From: Zingiber officinale
Taxonomy: Eukaryota; Streptophyta; Magnoliopsida; Zingiberales; Zingiberaceae
DNA: 64,000 nt
Assembly: GCF_018446385.1 (NCBI RefSeq)
Contig: NC_055988.1
Span: forward strand, 163,568,209 to 163,632,208
Reading direction: 5' to 3'
Part shown: piece by piece, positions 46,148 through 58,440 of the stretch
Numbering within the stretch: the first letter of the stretch is position 1
Layout of the letters: each line of letters opens with the position of its first letter
Translations under genes and position numbers: made by a program
The notes under the pieces: generated by a model
Databases searched by the model: none
Seen by the model: the letters and a program-made list of their open reading frames with translations, nothing else
Told to the model about the DNA's origin: nothing

Positions 46148-47602
46148 AGATTAATCTAATCGTTGTCTTTGTACCTGAAATCAGTTGACCATGATACCGT
46201 CAAAAGTTTTGTTGATTTCATTGTTGGCTCCTGCTTTAAAAAAGATACGGAATAAATGGATGCAGCAATTTAGCACAAATAATATGGTCGTTGAACTATA
46301 AAAAAGGCAGTAAATAGCTAAATATATTCTGGAAATAGGTCTAGAACAAATATAACATCAACTTGTAATTTTCACAACTAAACGGGATGAACTAAGTGTA
46401 AATGGTCCTAGGCTCCTAGCCGATGTGGTAATTGTTACCTAAGCAATCCAAACTTCTAATGTAATAGAGGATTAACAAGCTGCTTAAGTCCTAACATAAA
46501 GGATATAACTGGTTCTCTTAAGTTGAACTGTAACTCTTAAAAACTTGATTAGCTAACTACTTATTAGCTTAAGTTCTTCATGTCTTGATAGAATAGTCCT
46601 TGGAAATAACAAGAGAGCTGCTATACAAATTGCTTACCAGACTAGTTGCCTACCATGTAGAAACTCAAACTGTATACCCTCTTAATCCTCTACGGCTACA
46701 GCTACTACATCAAACTACCAAAATATTACACGACACAGTTTAACACAAAGTTTCACAGCCATAGAAACATCTGAAATAGTTAGACAACTACATTACATTA
46801 GCAACTAAGCTCCCCTGACTAGCTGAAAAATGTAAACATAAAGAGGTTGTCTAGTCTTCAGGACTCCGAAGCTTCTTCAATTCTCATTAATTATCTTTCT
46901 ACAGCTTGGCTTCCAAAGGGATCTTCAGCATCCAACCCCAGAAAACCCTCCTCCATTAGCACAACTATCAACATCTCCACCGTCAAATATACATCAATTC
47001 CTTTCCAACCATATAGTTCTCAATAGTTTTTTTTTGTGGCCTTGACTGTTTAAATGTCCTCTTTCAAAGAACCAAAATGGCATGTATCTAGCACATGTTA
47101 GCAGTTTGATGAATAATCCTTCAACATTTCTGACTTCTTGATTTCTACTATTAATTTCAATCTGCAGCAACTCTGACTACCTGATCTCTCCAAACAATCC
47201 CACACCCCTTTCTCTATACTAGAGACATTGATCCTCTTGTTCATGTTGTGTTTAAAGTGGTCTTCCGATTCATAGCAAAGGAGCCTTCCCTTGATCACCT
47301 ATCACTCTAGAATAAGACATCACGCTCATTTTCCACCTTGTATCTGCGTCCAGCTAAAACAAAATTCCTCACTGCCATTACATCATTCCATAAAAAAAAA
47401 AAGACATCTATTTGCTTTAGGTTCATTTCCAGTGTGTTTTACTAAAGTATCCGTGTTTAATCATTTGAAAGACAAGTATCAAATATTGGAAAAAATAGAA
47501 TTGCTATGTTTAAAAATAGTACACTCATTACGATTAAATTTACAACTTAAGAACTCATGACTAATGTTCTCTTTGTCCGCTCAACATGTGCAACATGCCT
47601 AC
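46148..47602. other. Intergenic, unassigned
   Basis: AT-rich, with no LTR boundary before 47603. Short open frames (47098-47298 on minus, 47291-47560 on plus) have no known content. If the first exon at 58131-58221 belongs to a gene interrupted by the copia fossil, later exons would be expected on the minus strand here; I could not identify any. Confidence 0.35.
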
Positions 47603-48713
47603 TGTTGGTGTTGTACAATATGTTAGACAAAACAATTTGTTACCGGAAATATTGGGGAATTAGTCAAATTTAAATACATCAAATTAAATTCAATTTATTT
47701 ATCGAGATGATCTGAGCCGATAATCTCAGGCTGCCAGAAGAGGTTGATTTTCTGCCAAGTGCTGAAGGCAAACTGCACAGTGCCGAGTGGGCAGAACGGT
47801 CGGGCGACCGCGCGAACTGAGGGAGCGGCCGAGCAAACTGAGTGAGCAACCGAGCAAACTAAGCGATCGGACGAGCATGCAGCCGACCGAATGAAAAGGC
47901 CAACCGAGTTAGAGGCCGAGCGAACGTAGAGGCCAACCGAGTTAGTGGCCGAGTGAACGCAGAATTCGAGGGGGTGGATGGACCGAGGTTTGCGAGGGTC
48001 GCAATTTCCTTAAAACAGATTTGCCCCGCCTCTGGCTATGCTTCGAGGTTTCCTTGAGTCGTCTGTTTCCCAGGATACAATGGTGAACCGTGATTCCCAC
48101 CAAGCACTGATGGTCACGGCGAACTGAGAGGTACCAGACTGCTAGCACGGGCATTGCATTCTGCTGAGCAAGAGATGCACGACAGAAGAGAAGGGGAACG
48201 TAGGTAGAGAGCTTCAACTTTTTGAGCGTGTAACCTTTTGTCTGTGGTCGCAACCTCCTTATATAAGAGCTCATACCAATGGGCAACATTAATAATCATT
48301 TAATGATCATTATTCGCAAGCTGTGAAATACCAACGTTTCACTTGACTACATTAATCTTTAATTTAATGCATCCGTTACACCCTTAAATAAGCAGCAAAA
48401 GGTTTATATAGCAAAATGTTGATTGTTCCACTTAAACAAATTTTACCCCGACCGGTCCAGCATTCGGCGCACGCAGGTCGTGCTCGCACACGAGTCAACT
48501 TGGTTCAGTGCAATCCGAGCCCTAGATTTGCACCCCCTGCGTACCCACGCGTGAGAGAGAGCTTCTCCCCATGCATTTGTTCACATCATCAATGCATGTG
48601 AATCAATATAAATCAACCAATATGCCTTGAAACTCCCATTGTGAGACTAAAGTCTCATTCACAATGGAGCTTCATGCCTCTTCCACCTCTTCTCTATTCA
48701 CATATATCCAACA
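47603..48713 (-). repeat. 3' LTR of the reverse-strand copia fossil
   Basis: A 1111-bp LTR with ends TGTTGG and CCAACA, read on the minus strand from 48713 (TGTTGGATATATGTGAATAG). It directly follows the copia coding region in the expected order. It has the same blocks as the solo LTR at 34764-35968, including the GCCGACCGAG-type short repeats at 47790-47960 and a TATATAAGGAGG near 48258. The five bases beyond its outer end are CCTAC; the matching duplication at the far end is not visible. Confidence 0.8.
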
Positions 48714-49970
48714 ATCCCCCATATGAATGGAGATAGGGTATATGATAGCAATTAGCAGTTGAGTCCATTATAGGACAGGTAGGTTTTACCCTTTGAACCT
48801 TTCCGTGTGAAGATCTGACAGTACATACGATGTCCCTAAATCCAAAACTCTCCCTGATACAATTCAGTTCTCATGAGTGTGTTCATTCTTGATCATGAAC
48901 ACGTCTGGTTCTGTGAGAAGTTCTAAGAATTATGCCTTCAATTTTCTTCGAAGCGACCCTACTTTTTTCTTATATAGGGATCTCTTAAGAGTATTCCACA
49001 TTACTCTTCTTGGATCATTAAAAGTCGTGTGCCAAACCTCCATCCTTCACTAATTCATTGGGTCGTTCCACCACAGTGAGCAACTTTATCGGTACAATTA
49101 GGTTGCCCCTTTGAACAGTTCTTGGGATCTCCAGTCTGCATAGGTTGGGTTTCCTTTGCACCAAAATTTCTCATCGGCATCAAACCAATCCTTCGCGATA
49201 AGCTTGCAACTAACTCTTTGTTTAACTCCTTAGTTAACGGATCTACTAGGTTATCCTTTGGTTTCACATAGTCAACAACGATAACTCCCGTTGAGAGTAA
49301 TTGTCTAATGGTATTATGTCTACGACCTATATGTTTAGACTTACCATTATACAGATGGCTCTGTGCCAATCGATTGTTGATTGACTATCGCAATGTATGC
49401 AAATTGTCGGTACAAGTTTTGTTCATCTCGGAACATCTTCTAAGAATTATCGTAACTATTCAGCCTCTTCACCACATTTGTCAAGAGCTACAAACTCAGA
49501 TTCTATCGTTAGATCTGGCTATTACCGTTTGCTTAGAAGATTTCCAGGATATATCTACACTTCCAAGAGTGAATACATATCCATTCGTAGACTTAGAGTC
49601 TTTTATGTCAGATATCCAACTCGCATCGCTGTATCTTTCGATCATAGTAGGATATCTCGTATAGTGCAGTTCATATTCACGAGGTATACCTCAAGTACCT
49701 CAGTACTCTTGTTATCCATTTCCAGTGCTCAATACCGGGATTACTCGTGTATTTACTCAATTTACTTACTGCGTAGGTCAAGTCTGGTTGTGTACAACTC
49801 ATCAGGTACATCAGACTTCCAATCACTTGAGAGTACTCTATCTAAGAGATACTTTCATCTCGATTTTTCGATAGATGTTGACTCGTATCTATCGACGTTC
49901 GTGCCAACGCAGTATCACCCTTGGTGAATTTCTCAAAAATCTTGTCCACGTAATGAGACTGACTAAGAAC
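48714..49970 (-). mobile_element. Copia fossil, reverse transcriptase end and RNase H part
   Basis: Minus-strand reading shows the late pol region of a Ty1/copia polyprotein: a 'SQSHYVDKIFEKF'-like segment near 49935-49965, the '[16 protein letters not shown]' type region, and the RNase H/C-terminal 'SKHIGRRHNTIRQLLSTG' with 'DYVKPKDNLVDPLTKELNKE' (49055-49369). It resembles the Tnt1-94-like branch of copia. It is broken at several points. It continues at 55541 after a later insertion. Confidence 0.85.
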
Positions 49971-50815
49971 TGGTAGTACCCCAAGGTAGTTTTAATGTGA
50001 TCAACCAAATCAGGTTAGGTCCTGTTGGTGTTTAACACCTGTGTCTAAGTGTGCAGGAACTTAGGAGCACAGGAAGTCGAGCAAAAGGCACAGCTAGTGA
50101 GAAGAATGACACGGGAGAAAGTCAACAGGCTCGGTGCGTCCAAGGGACAAGGCGCTGCAGAAGAGTATGCTGGCGGACGAGGAGGTGCGTGGCGCTTTCG
50201 AGGGACGAGAAACTAGAGCAGAAGGTTGCTCCAGAAGACCGAAAAATGGATTCAGGTGAGCCCTATTCCAGATGGTCGAAATCACTCAAGCAAGTGGAAC
50301 CGGAGCGGAAGACCTGGACCAATGTGAGAGGAACCGGAGCGGAAGACCGGGATCGAAAATCAACAGGAAGTTGACTTTCTCAGTCCGGACGCCCGGACTA
50401 GGAATTTCATCTAAACGCGACGTGGCGCGTTCCGTTGCGATAGAGATAAAAGTTTATCCCCTCCAGGCGTTTGGAACCCTTCCAGGGCCCCCGATCAGGG
50501 CTATATACACAGCCCTGATCCTAGAAGCTAAACATAACATTTGTAATTGATTCCATTTGATTTTAACTTTGTAGTTGTGAGTTTTGACTACTGTAAGAGG
50601 TTTCTCTGCCCAGACGAGATTTTTAGTGAACTTTCAAATTTCTTGGATTAGCAATCCTCTGATTGCAAACCAAGTAACCCTTTTGTGCCTCTTCTTTTTA
50701 ATCAATTTTTTTTTCTTTTATACAAGTGTTAGTTTAATCAAGCTGTAAAGAACGAGAAAGGTGTTTTATTTTTGTAGGGCTATTCACCCCCTCTAGCCGG
50801 CCGTCAAGGGACCAA
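49971..50815 (+). repeat. 5' LTR of the nested gag-only element
   Basis: About 845 bp. It contains a series of CGGAGCGGAAGACC-like short repeats (50290-50370), a TATATACA box in a GGGCTATATACACAGCCC inverted repeat near 50499-50516, and ends with CTATTCACCCCCTCTAGC and a CCAACA terminus. The U5 end and primer site resemble those of the other gag-only elements. Confidence 0.85.
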
Positions 50816-50874
50816 CAAGTGGTATCAGAGCCCAATAGTTTCAAGAGGATTAACCGTCGAACAAAGCACAAGAC

Positions 50875-52206
50875 ATGGCCGGACCGAGCATCTACCCACC
50901 GAAATTTGAGGGGGAATTCATAAGTTAGAAGAAAAAAATGGAGGTATTCTTTAAGACAAATTTTGATTTACTATTAATCATGAAATTTGGTTTTGTAGCA
51001 CCAGAGGGCAAAGAAGAATACCAATGGACGAAGAAGGAGCAAGTCGACTTCGTGGCAAACGACAAAGCAAAGTTTCATCTGCTTAGCGTCTTACCACCCC
51101 AAGAAGTCAACCGAATCGAAGCCTACGAGTCAGCCAAGGAGCTTTGAGAGAAATTCCTGGAACTACACGAAGGGACTTCGAAGGCAAAACTCGCGAGACA
51201 GGATCTGCTCTGGAACCAGATCAGCAACCTCAAATTAGAAGAAGGCAAAACCGTTGCACACCTTCACTCTAGAATAAAGGAACTCATCGCCGAACTCACA
51301 AATTTCGGATAAAAGACAACCAACCGAGATTCGCTAAGGTACGCGCTTAACGTCTTTCCTAGGAATTCTGAATGAGTGTCCTTAGTAGATGCTTACTATA
51401 TCTCTAAGGATCTAGAGGTAAGTACCTTAGAAGAATTATTTTCAACATTTAAAGTTCATGAAATAAGATGTGCAGATCTGAAGAAGGAGCCAAAGCACAA
51501 CATTGCCTTAAAAGGAAAAGTGGATGAACCTGACTCTGAATCTTCACTCGATGATAATGAAACGATGTTCATGGTAAGAAGATTTAAAAAGTTGTTGAAA
51601 ACTAATAAATTTAATCAAGTGCAGGATAAAAGAAGAAAAAAGATAAGATGCTACCACTACAATGAAGGACACGTGAAAAACAACTGTCCTAAATTGAAGA
51701 GCAAGGATAAGAATAAGGACAAGGAGAAGAACAAGAAATCAGCCTATACCAAGTATAATATAAAGGCGACATGGGACGAAAAGTCGTCCGAATCAGAGAT
51801 CGAAGCCCTCGCCAGACTTGTACTAGTGGCAAATCACCAAGAAGATGAAGACGAAGCAAGCTCGTCCGAAATGAGCATCGAGAGCATCGATAAAGGGGGA
51901 GCGACATCAGAAGGAAACAACACTTCAAGGGGAGTTTCAAATAAGGGGATCGACAAGGTAAGTCAGGTACAGTCTCTACCTCTTGATAAATTATTTCAAT
52001 TTATAAAAATGTTGTCGAAGAGTTCCTACAAATTAGAAATAGAAAATAAAAAATTATTAAAAGAAAATGAAGAATTAAGATTAACCTTATCAACATCTTG
52101 TCGACTAGAGGATTTTGACAAGATAAAAATGGAAAATGAAAAATTGAAAGAAGAAATTAAACATAATGCATACTCACAAGTTAGAAAGTATAATGGACTA
52201 AAATGA
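50875..52206 (+). pseudogene. Gag remnant with zinc-knuckle-like segment
   Basis: Gag-like pieces (MEVFFKTNFD; ESAKEL with 'LHEGTSKAKLARQDLLWNQI'-type sequence downstream) are followed by a lysine-rich segment with a degraded CCHC-type zinc knuckle (YHYNEGHVKNNCPKLKSKD at about 51652-51712). A long Glu/Lys coiled-coil-like tail follows (about 51980-52190). It belongs to the element at 49971-55540 and has several breaks. Zinc-knuckle plus gag without pol fits a non-autonomous element. Confidence 0.75.
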
Positions 52207-53085
52207 CATTTTAGATACCATAAGGGTTAAATTTAAAAAATATCACAAAAATATATTCCTAAGAAATTTTTGATTAATCCTATAGGAAAGAATCTATTTT
52301 ATGTTCCAAAATTATATTTAGGTTAATTTTTTTTTCACGCCCTGTGTTTTTATTTAAAGTTAGACCAATGACTTTCAGAAAGAACATTAAATATTTAATT
52401 TCTTTAAAAGATTTTGTCCAGAAGTGGTTATTGTTCCAATAACCAAGAAGACCTAGTGTCTCGCCATAACCTGAAAACTAATTACTGAGATAAATATTTA
52501 ATTGACTAACTTTTAACTATTTAATTAAAAAATTATCTAATGCATTCAAACAAATTATTCAAAATTTTTGTTAGAAATTATTTAGAAGATAATTTTTTCA
52601 ATAAAAAAAATTTCATCACTTAGCTGTACAAAAATTTTAAAATGTTTTCTGCAAAAATTTTTTTGTAGAGTTGTTTTCAAACTTTATTTTTATGTGAAAA
52701 ATTATTATCTTTCTGGAAAAGATTTTTTTGTGTGAAAAATTTTATGTTTGCTAAACCCTTAGTAAAAAATTTTCAAAATATTTTTCAAAATTCGTTATAA
52801 GATTCCAAATTTTTCAAAAAAATTTCATAATTTTCTGGAAAATGGTGTTTTCCCTTAGACTGTGGTTTAGATTTTTTTAAATTATTTTAGAAACGTACCA
52901 CATTTTTAATGTGATCAAAAGGGGAGAAGTGAAGATTAAGTCTAAAGGGAGGGTATTATTAATTTTTGCAAATTATTATTTGTAAAATTTACCTTGTTAT
53001 TATTGGTTTATGTTTTTTCCCCTAACTTAACTTGGGTTGTTCACATCAAAAAGGGGAAGATTGTTAATATCCCAAAGTAGTTTTT

Positions 53086-54709
53086 ATTGGATCGCGACGG
53101 CCGGCTAGAAAGGGGGTTGAATAGCCTGAAAATACAAAAACAAAAACCAACCTTTCTCGAACTCTCAACAGAACACTTACATAAATAAATTAAACAAATA
53201 AACTAAAAGTAAGAGATAAAAGAGATTTACTTGGATACGACCGAAGAGGTTGTTAATCCAAGGAAAATGAAGCGCACTAGAATATCTCCTTCAGGCGGAG
53301 AAGCCTCTTATAGCGTTTAAGCACAGAAACAGAAGCTCAACTCTAAATTTAAAGCATACAAGCGTTGGAATTACAATTCTTGAGTTGTTGAAAAAGCTTC
53401 TGGACCAAGGCTATATTTATAGCTTTGGTCGGGGCACCCTGAGGGTTTCGGGCGCCCTGGGGGGATAAACTTTATCACCCAACGTTCAGATCGAGTCAAA
53501 ACTCGATCCGATCAAAAAGTCAACTCCGGGCGCCCCGGACAGCTCCGAGCGTCTCGGAGGGAAAAGTCAACCCCATTGACTTTTTCCAGCCCGGGTCTTC
53601 TGCTCCGGCTCTGTTTGCCTCAGACCGAGTCTTCCGCTCGCTTGGGTGATCTCTGTCATCCGGAATAGGGCTCACCCGAACCCAACTTCTGGTCTTCTCG
53701 AGCAGGCTTCCGCTCCGGCTTCTCGTCCCTCAGAATCGCCGCGTGCTTCCTTCTCGTCCTCCAGCGTACTCATCCGCAGTCTTCGTCCCTCGGTCACACC
53801 CTGTGCCGACCTTCTCGCTAGCTGCGTCTCTTGCTCCTCGAGCAGTCTTCCGCCGGTGTACTCTTCCGCAGCGCCTCGTCCCTCGGACGCACTGCGTGCC
53901 GTCCTTCTCACTAGCTGCGTCTTCCGCTCGACTACCTGTGCTCCTAAGCTCCTGCACACTTAGACACAAGGTTAAACAACACAGGACCTAACTTAACTTG
54001 TTGATCATACCAAAACAACCTTAGGGTTCCAACAATCTTCCCCTTTTTGATGTGATCAACCCCTCAACGTTCCCTCAACGTTCCCTGAACGTTCAGATCG
54101 AGTCAAAACTCGATCCAGTCAAGAAGTCAACTCCGAGCACTCGGAAGGGTTCCAGGCACCCCAAAGGGGTCCGGGGCGCCCCGGACTGTTCAGGGCGCCC
54201 CGGACTGTTCCGGGCGCCCCGGACAGCTCCGGGCACCCCGGAGGGAACAGTCAACCCCGTTGACTTTTTCCAGCCCGGGTCTTCTACTCCGGCTTCGTTC
54301 GCCTCAGACCGAGTCTTCCGCTCGCTTGGATGATCTCTGTCATCCGGAATAGGGTTCACCCGAACCCAACTTCCGGTTTTCTAGAGCAGGTTTCCGTTCC
54401 GGCTTCTCGTCCCTCGGAATCGCCGCGTGCTTCCTTCTCGTCCACCAACGTATTCATCCGCAGTTTTCGTGTCTCGGTTACACCCCGTGCCGACCTTCTT
54501 GCTAGCTGCGTCTCTTGCTCCTCGAGTAGTCTTCCGCTCCGGCTTCTTGTCCATTGGAACCATCGCACGTTTCCTTCTCGTCCGCCAATGTATTCTTCCG
54601 CTCGACTACCTGTGCTCCTAAGCTCCTGCACACTTAGACAAAATGTTAAAACAACACAGGATCTAACTTAACTTGTTGATCACACCAAAACAACCTTGGG
54701 GTTCCAACA
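53086..54709 (-). mobile_element. Related LTR element inserted in reverse into the 3' LTR
   Basis: Two LTR copies lie in reverse orientation: one complete-looking (54034 down to about 53086, starting TGTTGGAACCC and ending near CTAGCCGGCCGTC) and one incomplete (54709 down to about 54060). Between them is only a polypurine-type stretch (complement of 54036-54050). The LTRs belong to the same broad family as the host element but a different subfamily, with GGGCGCCCCGG-type palindromes (54170-54240). A target duplication could not be settled. Broken. Confidence 0.65.
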
Positions 54710-55540
54710 ATTTGATGTCATCAACCAAGTCAAATTAGATCCTGTTAGTATTTAACACCCGTGTCTAAGTGTGCAGGAACTTAGGAGTACAGGAAGTCGA
54801 GCGAAAAACGCAGCTAGCGAGAAGGACGGTACAGGAGAGCCGCCGACGGGCTCGATGCATCCGAGTGACGAAGCGTTGCGGAAGAGTACGCTGGCGGACG
54901 AGAAGGAGGCGCAAGGTGTTTCCAAGGGACGAGAAACCGGAGCGGAAGGTTGATCGAGAAGGTCGGAAAATGGGTTCAGGTGAGCCCTATTCCGGATGGC
55001 CAAAATCAACCAAGCAAGTGGAACCGGAGCGGAAGACAAGGACCAATGCGAGCAGAACTAGAGCGGAAGACCGAGACCGAAAGTCAACAGGAAGTCGACT
55101 TTCTCGGTCCGAGCGCCCGGACCAGGAACTTCATCTAAATGTGACGTGGCGTGTTTTGTTGTGACAGGGATAAAAGTTTATCCCCCTCTAGGTGTTGGAA
55201 TCCTTCCAGGCGCCCCGATTAGGGCTATAAATACAGTCCTAATCCTAGAAACTAAACACAACACTTGTAATTGATTCTATTTGACTTTAGCTTTCTAATT
55301 GTGAGTTTTGACTGTTGTAAAAGGCTTCTCCGCGCAGAGTAGATTTTTAGTGAGCTTTCAATTTCCTTGGATTAGCAATCCCCTGATTGGAAGCCAAATA
55401 ACCCTTTTGTGCTTCTTTTTAATCAGTTTTTATTTTATTTTATGCAAGTATTAGTTTAATCAAGCTGTAAAGAACGAGAAAGATGTTTTATTTTTACAAG
55501 GCTATTTACCCCTCTTTAGTCGGCCGCTAAGGGACCAACA
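54710..55540 (+). repeat. Main part of the 3' LTR of the nested gag-only element
   Basis: It aligns with 50010-50815 of the 5' LTR: the same opening (GATGT...ATCAACCAA), GTGTCTAAGTGTGCAGGAAC, GAACCGGAGCGGAAGAC repeats, GGGCTATAAATACAG at about 55223, and the GGGACCAACA end. Divergence from the 5' LTR is obvious by eye, about one site in ten to fifteen. Confidence 0.85.
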
Positions 55541-58080
55541 AGAACAAGTCCTTCTATTGTTCTAAGAATTTTGATTCCTAGAATCACATCAGCTAGGCTC
55601 ATGTCTTTCATGTCAAATTTTGAGTTCAACATATCTTTAGTGGATTTGATTATTTTATTATTACTCCCAATGATAAGTATGTCATCTACATATAGGCATA
55701 AGATGACGTATTCATTCTTTGTGACTTTCATGTAGACATATTTGTCACATTCATTAATCTTGAATCAACATTCTTTCATGGCATTATCAAATTTTATGTC
55801 ACTGTTTTAGTGCTTGTTTCAAGTCATATAATGACTTCACCAATCTACAAACCTTATTTTTCTGTCTTGGCACATAAAACCCTTCCGGTTGCTCCATGTA
55901 GATTTCTTCTTCTAAATCTCTGTTTAGAAAGGTCGTCTTTACATCCATCTGATGTATTTCAAGATTCCATAGAGCGGCAATAGCCAACAATACTCTAATG
56001 GAAGTTATTCTCGACACCAGAGAATACGTATCAAAGTAATTGAGATCTTCTTGTTGTCGGTATCCTTTGATTACTAATCTGACTTTGTACTTATCAATTG
56101 TGTCATCCGACTTCATTTTCTTTTTGAAGATCCACTTGCAACCTAGTGGTTTACTTCCAAGAGGAAGATCCACAAGTTCTCAAGTGTGATTTTACAAGAT
56201 AGAGTCTATCTCAGATGCAATTGCCTCTCTCCAGTGAGATCCATCAGAAGAGCCTACAATTTCTGAGTAACTTCGGGGCTCACTTTCCAACATAAAAGTG
56301 ATAAAATCCAATCCATAGAATTTTTCTACCCGAGCTCTTTTGCCCCGTCTAAGCTCAACTTCTACTGGTTCCTCATCATCATCTTCACCTTGTGTTTCAT
56401 ATGCTCGCTTTGAGGAGCTAGCATCCTTTCGGGTCTTATACAAAAACACATGCTCGAAGAACGAGACATTTCTCGATTCTATTATCGAGTTTCTGTGTAT
56501 CTCCGGTATTTATGACTTATACATAAAAAAACTAATACGCATTGTTGTTCTGTACATATCTAATAAATATGCAATCAACAGTGTTTGGTCCTATCTTAAT
56601 ACTTTTCGAATCAGGCAACAAAACTTTAATAAGACACCCACATTAGTAAATATTTGTAAGATGGTTGTCTTCCATTCCACAACTCAGAAGGGTTTTTATC
56701 TATTTTCTTTCGGGGCACCTTATTTAAAAAGTAATTAACTGCTAACACTGCTTGCTCCCACATGAACTCTAGTAGTCCAGAGCTCAATAGAAGAGCATTC
56801 ATCATCAACTTTAGAGTTCGATTCTTACGCTCAGCAATTCCATTTTGCTGAGTATAAGGAGCTATAATTTCATGTCTGATCCCATCTTCAGCACACAACT
56901 CAGTGAACGGTGATACATATTCACCGTCTCGGTCATTTCAAACCATCTTAATCTTTCTATTAAGCTAGTTTTCAACCTCATTCTTATAAAGTATAAATTT
57001 CTCTATAGTTTCATCTTTACTTTTGAGAAGATACACATAACAGTATTTTGTGTTATCATCTACAAAAGTGATGAAGTATTTATTCTCACCACGTATTGGT
57101 GTACCTTTAAGGTCGCGCATGTTGGTGTGAATTAGTCCGAGTGATTCATTGCTTCTTTCAATGTGTTGAAAGGATGACCTTATCATTTTTGCTTCAACAC
57201 AAATCTCACACTTGTGTTTCGAGTCAAGGTGGAATGCAGGTATGCTTTACATATTTATTAATCTACGCAACACATCGTAGTTAACATGCTCTAGTCTACC
57301 ATGTCATAAACATGAAACTCAAACATATAAGTGGAATACTTTTCATTCTTATTTATCTTAGGCCTAATGATCATTATATTGAGTTTAAGCAGCCTATCAG
57401 ATACATAGCCTCTTTCAATAAGCATTTTATTCTTAGACAGTATAACTCCAACTCAAAAATAATGCGAAAGGCGTGCTTGTTTAATAGTGATCCGGATACT
57501 AGATTCTTCTGAATCTCTGGAAAATACAACACTTTATTCAGAGTAAGGTTCTTGGCCGAGGTCATCTTTAGCACCACTTTTCCTTGGCTCATGATGTCCG
57601 AAGTTGCTGAGTTTCTCATGAACAGTTTGTCTCCATTGACTTCTTCGCAGTTGTGGAACAACTCATTGTTACAGCATACATGTCTAGTGACTCCAGTATC
57701 AATCCACTATTGCCGTGGGTTTGCAGTTAAAGCACTTCCCATAGAATTTCTTTTTATTGATGCCTCCTCTGGGTCCTATCTTGGAACACTTGGGTTATTC
57801 CGTTTCGAGTTTTGATCGTACTCGATCATGTTGGATTTCACAGTAGCATAAGAGAACGGCTACTGTGAAGTCTAATAATGAGAGAACTTTTGTTGTCTTC
57901 TTCGATGTGAAATCTAATAATGAGTTTCTTCATGTTCATCACCTTCTGCTTATGCTTCAGATATTTATGCATCCAACGTTCATCTCCTTCTACTTATGCT
58001 TCAAGTATTTATGCATCCACGCAGGACTCACTATACAAAATACAATTCAGATATCGAAGCACTTCCTTTCTTGCGCTTAA
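55541..58080 (-). mobile_element. Copia fossil, protease-integrase-reverse transcriptase part
   Basis: Minus-strand order from high to low coordinate: gag/protease boundary remnant (about 57850-57374), integrase core (57186-56965 and 56898-56626, with GIRHEIIAPYTQQNGIAERK), then reverse transcriptase (56173-55799 with LGCKWIFKKK and YDLKQALKQ; 55731-55541 with LCLYVDDILIIGSN). This is the gene order of Ty1/copia. The 5' LTR and most of gag are not found, so the left end of the element (higher coordinates) is missing. It has many breaks. A direct repeat (ATTTATGCATCCA twice near 57961 and 58008) marks the ragged end. Confidence 0.85.
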
Positions 58081-58130
58081 AAGCAGGTATTTTGAAGAAA
58101 AACTCATTCATGGTATCAATTGCTTATTAC

Positions 58131-58221
58131 CTGATGATGGATCGTGCGAGGAGGGCTTGACGGCCACTTCATTGTAGGCGGCGCTGCCGGCGGCGGAGGC
58201 CTTGTTCGGATTGGAAGTCAT
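58131..58221 (-). CDS. Probable first exon of an unidentified gene
   Basis: On the minus strand an ATG at 58221 opens a 91-nt reading frame, MTSNPNKASAAGSAAYNEVA and 10 more residues, ending at a strong splice donor (CATCATCAG followed by GTAATAAG). A TATAAAA box lies about 70 bp upstream (58295-58289) with a pyrimidine-rich leader after it. The composition (Ala/Ser-rich, high GC) is typical of plant N-terminal exons. I do not recognise the protein. The expected downstream sequence is occupied by the copia fossil from about 58080, so either the gene is spliced across a roughly 10-kb intron or it is broken. Confidence 0.45.
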
Positions 58222-58440
58222 CAGCCTCGATATCACACAAGTGGAATTGAGCTGGAGAAGCGAGAAAATGGATTCCGGCGAGTTAGGGTTTTATACCATC
58301 GCACGTGCATAATGGATTCCGGGCTATGTTGAGCACTAAAATGAATGGATCGGGATGGACCGGCCCGGTCGGCCCATACATGAATTCTAGGGCATTGGTA
58401 ATCCCTGTATATATTGGAAACACCAACGCAGGCTCACGCC
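58222..58440. promoter_or_regulatory. Divergent promoter between RPS15A and the unidentified exon
   Basis: It holds a telo-box (TTAGGGTTT, 58283-58291) next to the minus-strand TATAAAA (58289-58295), and a GGCCCA site (58371-58376), the complement of the TGGGCC site II element. A second telo-box TTAGGGTTT (58466-58474) lies in the RPS15A leader. Telo-boxes plus site II elements are the established arrangement of plant ribosomal-protein promoters and respond to TCP-type factors. No clear TATA box for RPS15A was seen, also common for such genes. Confidence 0.65.

Larger units (their letters stand above)
49971..55540 (+). mobile_element. Gag-only LTR retrotransposon inserted in the copia fossil
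   Basis: It begins TGGTAGTACC and ends GGACCAACA, flanked by the 5-bp duplication AGAAC (49966-49970 and 55541-55545) exactly inside the copia reverse-transcriptase region. It has a 5' LTR (49971-50815), a primer site TGGTATCAGAGC at about 50820-50831, a gag remnant (about 50875-52206), a polypurine tract (53048-53060) and a 3' LTR. The 3' LTR starts at 53062, is interrupted by another element, and resumes at about 54710 to 55540. No pol coding remnant of its own. Old, with several breaks. Confidence 0.88.

Noticed and set aside
49308-49927. Plus-strand frames of 118 and 176 residues
   Set aside because: Antisense of the copia RNase H/reverse transcriptase region, which is recognisable on the minus strand.
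58108-58122. TGGTATCAATTG as a primer-binding site
   Set aside because: Only the first eight bases match, and no LTR end precedes it, so it does not define a new element.
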